Positions 60,038-64,000 of a DNA stretch of 64,000 nt are shown here, in pieces. The position numbers and the translations under genes are program-made. Position 1 is the stretch's first letter. Each line of letters begins with the position of its first letter. Below the pieces are notes generated by a model. It ran no database searches, was not told where the DNA came from, and was given only the letters and a program-made list of their open reading frames with translations. Location: positions 857,865 through 921,864 of the forward strand of contig CASERN010000011.1 in assembly GCA_949290355.1 (NCBI GenBank). The letters are read 5' to 3'. The stretch is from an uncultured bacterium (GTDB lineage Bacteria > Cyanobacteriota > Vampirovibrionia > Gastranaerophilales > Gastranaerophilaceae).

Positions 60038-62635
60038 CTATGCTTTTTTGAAAATTATCTCATCTTTATCAACGTCTATAATAACTTTATCTCCTTGTAT
60101 AAATTTTTGAGCTAAAATTTCTTTTGAAAGAGGATTTTCAATTAATTGACGAATTACTCTTTTTAATGGACGAGCACCATATACAGGATTAAAACCTCTG
60201 GTAGCTAAAAATTCTTTTGCATCCTGAGTTATTTCAAAATTAATTTCTTGATCTTTTAATAATCTTCTTAAATAATCCATCTGAATATCAACAATTTTAA
60301 CTAAATCTTGCAAATTCAATGCTCTAAAGAATATTGTCTCATCAATTCTGTTTAAAAATTCTGGTTTAAATTTACTTCTTAAAACCTCTATAACCTTTTC
60401 TTTTGTATCCTCAAAATTACTGCCTGAACCTAAAGAATTTAATGTATCTTCAAGGATAATATCGCTACCGATATTTGAAGTCATAATAATCAGAGTATTT
60501 TTAAAATCAACAGTTCTGCCTTTAGAATCTGTTAATCTTCCATCATCAAATATTTGCAGCATAATATTGAAAACATCTGGATGAGCCTTTTCAATTTCAT
60601 CGAACAAAACCACAGAATAAGGTTTTCTTCTAACAGCTTCTGTTAATTGTCCGCCTTCATCATATCCTACATATCCCGGAGGAGCTCCAACAAGCCTTGA
60701 TACATTATGTTTTTCCATATATTCAGACATATCAATTCTTATCAAAGCATCATCATCATTAAACATAAATTCAGCTAATGATTTTGCAAGTTCTGTTTTA
60801 CCGACACCAGTTGGTCCTAAAAATAAGAAAGTACCTATTGGGCGTTTAGGATCTTTTAGCCCAGAGCGAGCGCGGCGTATAGCATCAGATACTGTATCAA
60901 CGGCTTCTTCTTGCCCAACAAGACGTTTATGCAAAATATCTTCCATATTTAGCAATTTTTGTTTTTCACTTTCAACAAGTTTTGTAACTGGAATACCTGT
61001 CCATTTGCTTACTACATTTGCGATATCATCATCATCTATTTCTTCTTTTAAAAGTTTATTATCTGTTTTTTCTTTATTTTGAACTGCTTTTAACTGTTTT
61101 TCCAATTCTAGCAATTTTCCATACTTCAATTCAGCTGCCGTTTGTAAATCAGTATTTCTTTCGGCCTCTTCTATTTTGTTTTTAATCTTTTCGATTTCTT
61201 CTTTGATACCTGCTTCACCTGTAATTGAAGCTTTTTCTTGTTCCCATTGAGTTTTTAGTTTTGAAATTTTTCCTTCTAAGTCATTAATTTGTTTTGATAA
61301 AACATCTACTTTAGCTCTCGCATCATCATCATCTTCTTTTTTTAATGCTTCACGTTCTATTTCGTATTGAATTTTTTGACGCATCATCTTATCAATTTCT
61401 TCAGGCATTGAATCAATTTCTATACGCAAAGAAGAAGCAGCTTCATCAATCAAATCAATAGCTTTATCTGGCAAAAACCTATCTGTTATATATCTATCAG
61501 ACAGTTTAGCTGCAGCAATAAGTGCGCTATCTAAAATTCTTATTCCATGATGAACTTCATATTTTTCTTTCAATCCTCTTAAAATAGATATTGTATCTTC
61601 TACAGATGGCTCACCAACTAATACAGGTTGAAATCTTCTTTCTAAAGCAGGGTCTTTTTCAATATATTTTCTATATTCATTAACAGTAGTGGCACCGATA
61701 GTTCTAAGAATACCTCTTGCAAGCATAGGTTTTAATAAATTACCAGCATCCATTGAGCCTTCTGTTGCTCCTGCTCCAACAACAGTATGCAATTCATCAA
61801 TAAACATAACAATTTCACCGTTTGATGCTTCGACTTCTTTTAATACTGCTTTCAGACGCTCCTCAAATTCACCTCTAAATTTTGCACCTGCAACTAATGC
61901 ACCCATATCAAGAGACACTAATTTTACATTTTTTAAGCTTTCAGGCACATCACCTCTAATTATACGTTGGGCTAAACCCTCAACAATAGCGGTCTTCCCC
62001 ACACCTGGTTCTCCGATTAAAACAGGATTATTTTTTGTTCGTCTATTTAATACTTGAATAATTCTTCTCACTTCTTCATCTCTGCCAATAACAGGGTCTA
62101 ATTTTCCCTTTCTTGCCAAAGCTGTCAAATCTGTTGAATATTTTTCCAAAGCTTTCATATTTTCTTCTGCATTTTTATTATCCACTTTTTTATTACCTCT
62201 AATTTTTTTCATTACATTTAAAACTTTATTAGAATCAACACTATAATTCTTTAACAATAATTGAATAGGAGTATTTTCTAATCTTGTCATTGCTAAAAGG
62301 ATTGACTCAGCACTGATAAATTCATCTTTAAATTCCTCTGCCTGCTGAGCGGCAATATTTAATAATTGATAAGTTTGATTTGACAAAAATACTTGTCCTG
62401 ATGGCGGACCCGAAATTGTAGGAAATGAATTTACAACTTCAACTATTTTATTTATAAATCCTTGATTTAATAATTTTAATTCCGTTAAATAATCCTTAAT
62501 TGCACCGTTATCCTGTATCATCGCTAACATTATATGCTCAGGCTGCATCTCAGAATTTTTGTGCGACTGCATAACAGCACCAGCAGAATTTAAAATTTCT
62601 TGAGAATAATTCGTAAATTTTTCAAAATCTGGCAT
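60038..62635 (-). CDS. clpB: ATP-dependent chaperone ClpB
   Basis: A hexameric disaggregase working with DnaK. The 865-aa product has the N domain with two Clp_N repeats, first AAA+ domain with [18 protein letters not shown] and [15 protein letters not shown], the M coiled coil (~residues 405-525, with [16 protein letters not shown]), second AAA+ with [18 protein letters not shown] and a C-terminal small domain. Length is normal. An AAGGAG site precedes ATG. No CIRCE hairpin or heat-shock box is evident upstream. ClpB may be the partner of the DnaJ-like protein at 7 kb. Confidence 0.96.
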   Translation of the reverse strand: MPDFEKFTNYSQEILNSAGAVMQSHKNSEMQPEHIMLAMIQDNGAIKDYLTELKLLNQGFINKIVEVVNSFPTISGPPSGQVFLSNQTYQLLNIAAQQAEEFKDEFISAESILLAMTRLENTPIQLLLKNYSVDSNKVLNVMKKIRGNKKVDNKNAEENMKALEKYSTDLTALARKGKLDPVIGRDEEVRRIIQVLNRRTKNNPVLIGEPGVGKTAIVEGLAQRIIRGDVPESLKNVKLVSLDMGALVAGAKFRGEFEERLKAVLKEVEASNGEIVMFIDELHTVVGAGATEGSMDAGNLLKPMLARGILRTIGATTVNEYRKYIEKDPALERRFQPVLVGEPSVEDTISILRGLKEKYEVHHGIRILDSALIAAAKLSDRYITDRFLPDKAIDLIDEAASSLRIEIDSMPEEIDKMMRQKIQYEIEREALKKEDDDDARAKVDVLSKQINDLEGKISKLKTQWEQEKASITGEAGIKEEIEKIKNKIEEAERNTDLQTAAELKYGKLLELEKQLKAVQNKEKTDNKLLKEEIDDDDIANVVSKWTGIPVTKLVESEKQKLLNMEDILHKRLVGQEEAVDTVSDAIRRARSGLKDPKRPIGTFLFLGPTGVGKTELAKSLAEFMFNDDDALIRIDMSEYMEKHNVSRLVGAPPGYVGYDEGGQLTEAVRRKPYSVVLFDEIEKAHPDVFNIMLQIFDDGRLTDSKGRTVDFKNTLIIMTSNIGSDIILEDTLNSLGSGSNFEDTKEKVIEVLRSKFKPEFLNRIDETIFFRALNLQDLVKIVDIQMDYLRRLLKDQEINFEITQDAKEFLATRGFNPVYGARPLKRVIRQLIENPLSKEILAQKFIQGDKVIIDVDKDEIIFKKA

Positions 62636-62740
62636 ACATCATAACTCCTTTTAAAATATATCGTAATTATATTTTAACGTTAAATAAAAAAAAAATCTTT
62701 GAAATTAATCTTTAATTAATAATTATTAAAAATCTTAAAT

Positions 62741-63616
62741 CTACCCTAATAATAAAGATACACAAAATATAACAGAATAATAAACCATCAAATTTCTAGC
62801 TTTAAGCAGGCGATAATAAAACTCTTTAATATCTCCACCACAAGTATAACTTTTCAATGAATCACACATATCAAAAACTAAAGGGATTAATATAAAAGAT
62901 AAAAACAAAAAAGGATTTTTAATCAGATAAATAAGAATACCTGTAAAAAAATAAGCTACTATATAAATAACCCAAACGCCCAAAATTGCTTTATTTTTAT
63001 CTCCGATTCTGCAACAAAGAGTCATTTTATGAGAAGCAACATCCCCTTCATAATCTAAAATTGAATGAACATACATCAAACCTATAGTAAACATAACAAC
63101 TGCAATTGACATGATTAAAACAGTAAACGAGAAATTCTTAGTCATTACATAATAAACCCCTTCGAACAACAAGGGACCAAAAGCTATTCCAACTGCGACT
63201 TCACTCAAACCTCTTTGAGAAAATTTTGCATATAATAAAGTAACTAACCCGCCTATTATTGCCAAAAAGATTATAGGATAACCACACCTTAAAGTTAAAA
63301 TTAATCCGCATATAAAAGCAATAATCAAATAAATTATTACAACTTTCAAAACATCTGATAAACTTGAGCTTCCATCAAGAATATATGCGCACTTACACTG
63401 CTGAGATTTTTCAGACAATGCAGAGAAATCACAATAATCATCAAATAAATTTGTAGCAAGATGTGCAAATGAAATACCTATAAGTGCAATCAATCCATTT
63501 ATTATATTACCATTGAATTTTAAAGAGTAGATAAAAATAATCAACCAAGACATAAAACTCATTGGTAAAGAAAAAATTCTTGAATTTTTTAGCCAAAAAC
63601 ACAACTTACTTATCAT
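62741..63616 (-). CDS. UbiA-family prenyltransferase
   Basis: The 291-aa protein has about eight membrane helices with two Asp-rich motifs in UbiA position: NLFDDYCDF (NxxxDxxxD) at residue ~56 and DYEGDVASHKMTLCCRIG later. It attaches a prenyl chain to an aromatic ring; MenA/UbiA-type quinone synthesis or other lipids are possible. It overlaps the upstream 72-aa gene by four bases (ATGA). No other quinone genes are in this window. Exact substrate not known. Confidence 0.82.
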   Translation of the reverse strand: MISKLCFWLKNSRIFSLPMSFMSWLIIFIYSLKFNGNIINGLIALIGISFAHLATNLFDDYCDFSALSEKSQQCKCAYILDGSSSLSDVLKVVIIYLIIAFICGLILTLRCGYPIIFLAIIGGLVTLLYAKFSQRGLSEVAVGIAFGPLLFEGVYYVMTKNFSFTVLIMSIAVVMFTIGLMYVHSILDYEGDVASHKMTLCCRIGDKNKAILGVWVIYIVAYFFTGILIYLIKNPFLFLSFILIPLVFDMCDSLKSYTCGGDIKEFYYRLLKARNLMVYYSVIFCVSLLLG

Positions 63617-63831
63617 TGAAAGAGATTTTCCATACCTTTAACAATTTCATAACTTGCTCCTGCTTCTAAAATTTCCTCAGCTGTCAAACCAAAAAGAGTG
63701 AGCAATGAATAAGCTTCTTTATCACCATGATTAAGCAAATTAACAACAGTCTTTACAGCCTCTGATCTTGTAAGATTGGCAAATTGCAAATTTTTACCTT
63801 TGTAGATAATTCTTTTTTTTGACTTGCCCAT
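63613..63831 (-). CDS. Small hypothetical protein, 72 aa
   Basis: The 72-aa protein has a basic front (GKSKKRIIYKGKNLQFANLT) and a helical end (HGDKEAYSLLTLFGLTAEEI). No signal or membrane segment. It sits between the ROK kinase gene and the UbiA gene in one strand, coupled to UbiA by a four-base overlap and close behind the kinase stop. I do not recognise it; it may be a helix-turn-helix-like regulator of the operon but no motif proves this. Confidence 0.55.
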   Translation of the reverse strand: MGKSKKRIIYKGKNLQFANLTRSEAVKTVVNLLNHGDKEAYSLLTLFGLTAEEILEAGASYEIVKGMENLFQ

Positions 63832-63833
63832 TA

Positions 63834-64000
63834 TTATCTGACTCCTAAAGCTAACAATGCAGCTCCAATCATTCCAGAGTAATTTCCAGCAGAAGCCTTT
63901 ACAACTTTAAACGGTGTAGTTACAATTTCTTTATTGGCTGTTTTTTCTAAATAGTTAATATCGACAAATTCTGCCATAGAACCTGACAAAACAACTACAT
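63834..64000 (-). CDS. ROK-family sugar kinase, C-terminal part (runs off right edge)
   Basis: The last 55 codons of a gene end at TAA 63834-63836. They read VVVLSGSMAEFVDINYLEKT and then VVKASAGNYSGMIGAALLAL, which matches the C-terminal end of ROK kinases such as glucokinase (GGSva...f, then lG..AGiiGAA.la). Its N-terminal Gly-rich ATP and zinc motifs lie off the window. A glucokinase would fit with glgA. Only the C-terminus can be judged. Confidence 0.65.
   Translation of the reverse strand, partial: VVVLSGSMAEFVDINYLEKTANKEIVTTPFKVVKASAGNYSGMIGAALLALGVR

Noticed and set aside
1-64000. CRISPR array or insertion sequence
   Set aside because: No regularly spaced 25-40 base repeats, no transposase frames and no terminal repeats of IS type were seen.

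Overview
The window comes from an AT-rich, Gram-negative-type bacterium. The best fit is a gut member of the non-photosynthetic cyanobacterial sister lineage (Melainabacteria/Vampirovibrionia, Gastranaerophilales-like). This is an inference from gene content: an LL-diaminopimelate aminotransferase (dapL) plus a close paralogue, a cyanobacterial-type PDZ/radical-SAM/DUF512 protein, an MlaE/MlaF lipid-transport pair, several prepilin-like proteins with the FTLAEVLIT N-terminus, and lineage-type hypothetical proteins with a short N-terminal F-G motif. There is no rRNA, IS element, integrase or CRISPR array. Contigs end inside genes at both edges.

Layout. 0-0.8 kb: an unknown partial gene and a 54-aa gene. 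0.9-9.2 kb: housekeeping genes (nadD-yqeK, a HerA-like protein with a lost P-loop and a PcrA-type C-terminal domain, aroH, def-fmt, queE, a DnaJ-like protein, a degenerate PurD homologue). 9.4-11 kb: a small protein and two prepilins behind a consensus promoter. 11.1-16.7 kb: surface glycan genes (UDP-galactopyranose mutase, two family-2 glycosyltransferases, one fused to an RgpF-like domain; then an aldolase/HAD-phosphatase pair on the other strand). 16.7-22.1 kb: an accessory block of hypothetical genes, with a secreted nuclease-like protein and an ADP-ribosyltransferase-like protein, ending at tRNA-Phe. 22.3-31.6 kb: infC, a TPR lipoprotein-size protein, dus, a TonB-domain protein, argS, mlaE-mlaF-aminotransferase. 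31.7-43.7 kb: two hypotheticals, mazG, an orphan oligopeptide ABC ATPase, smpB, a formyltransferase paralogue, DUF512 radical SAM, PadR, glmU, an MFS exporter, typA. 43.7-54 kb: EamA permease, glgA coupled to a 1154-aa zinc-ribbon/AAA/TPR protein, a prepilin with an 11-nt poly-C tract, dapL, ruvB, YibE/F. 54-64 kb: metK with a structured leader RNA, glmS, an M48 protease, a zinc-phospholipase-C-like protein, clpB, a UbiA prenyltransferase and the C-terminus of a ROK kinase.

Regulation visible in the sequence. Many genes have a TATAAT-like -10 box only six to nine bases before the ATG and no Shine-Dalgarno sequence, so leaderless transcripts look common. Others have a clear GGAGG-type site. 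infC appears to start at an AUA codon. Strong intrinsic terminators separate most transcription units. The most unusual signals are the metK leader RNA with overlapping GC-rich stems, the poly-C tract in a prepilin gene, the HerA-like/PcrA-tail protein, the phospholipase-C-like and ADP-ribosyltransferase-like proteins, and the leaderless promoter geometry.
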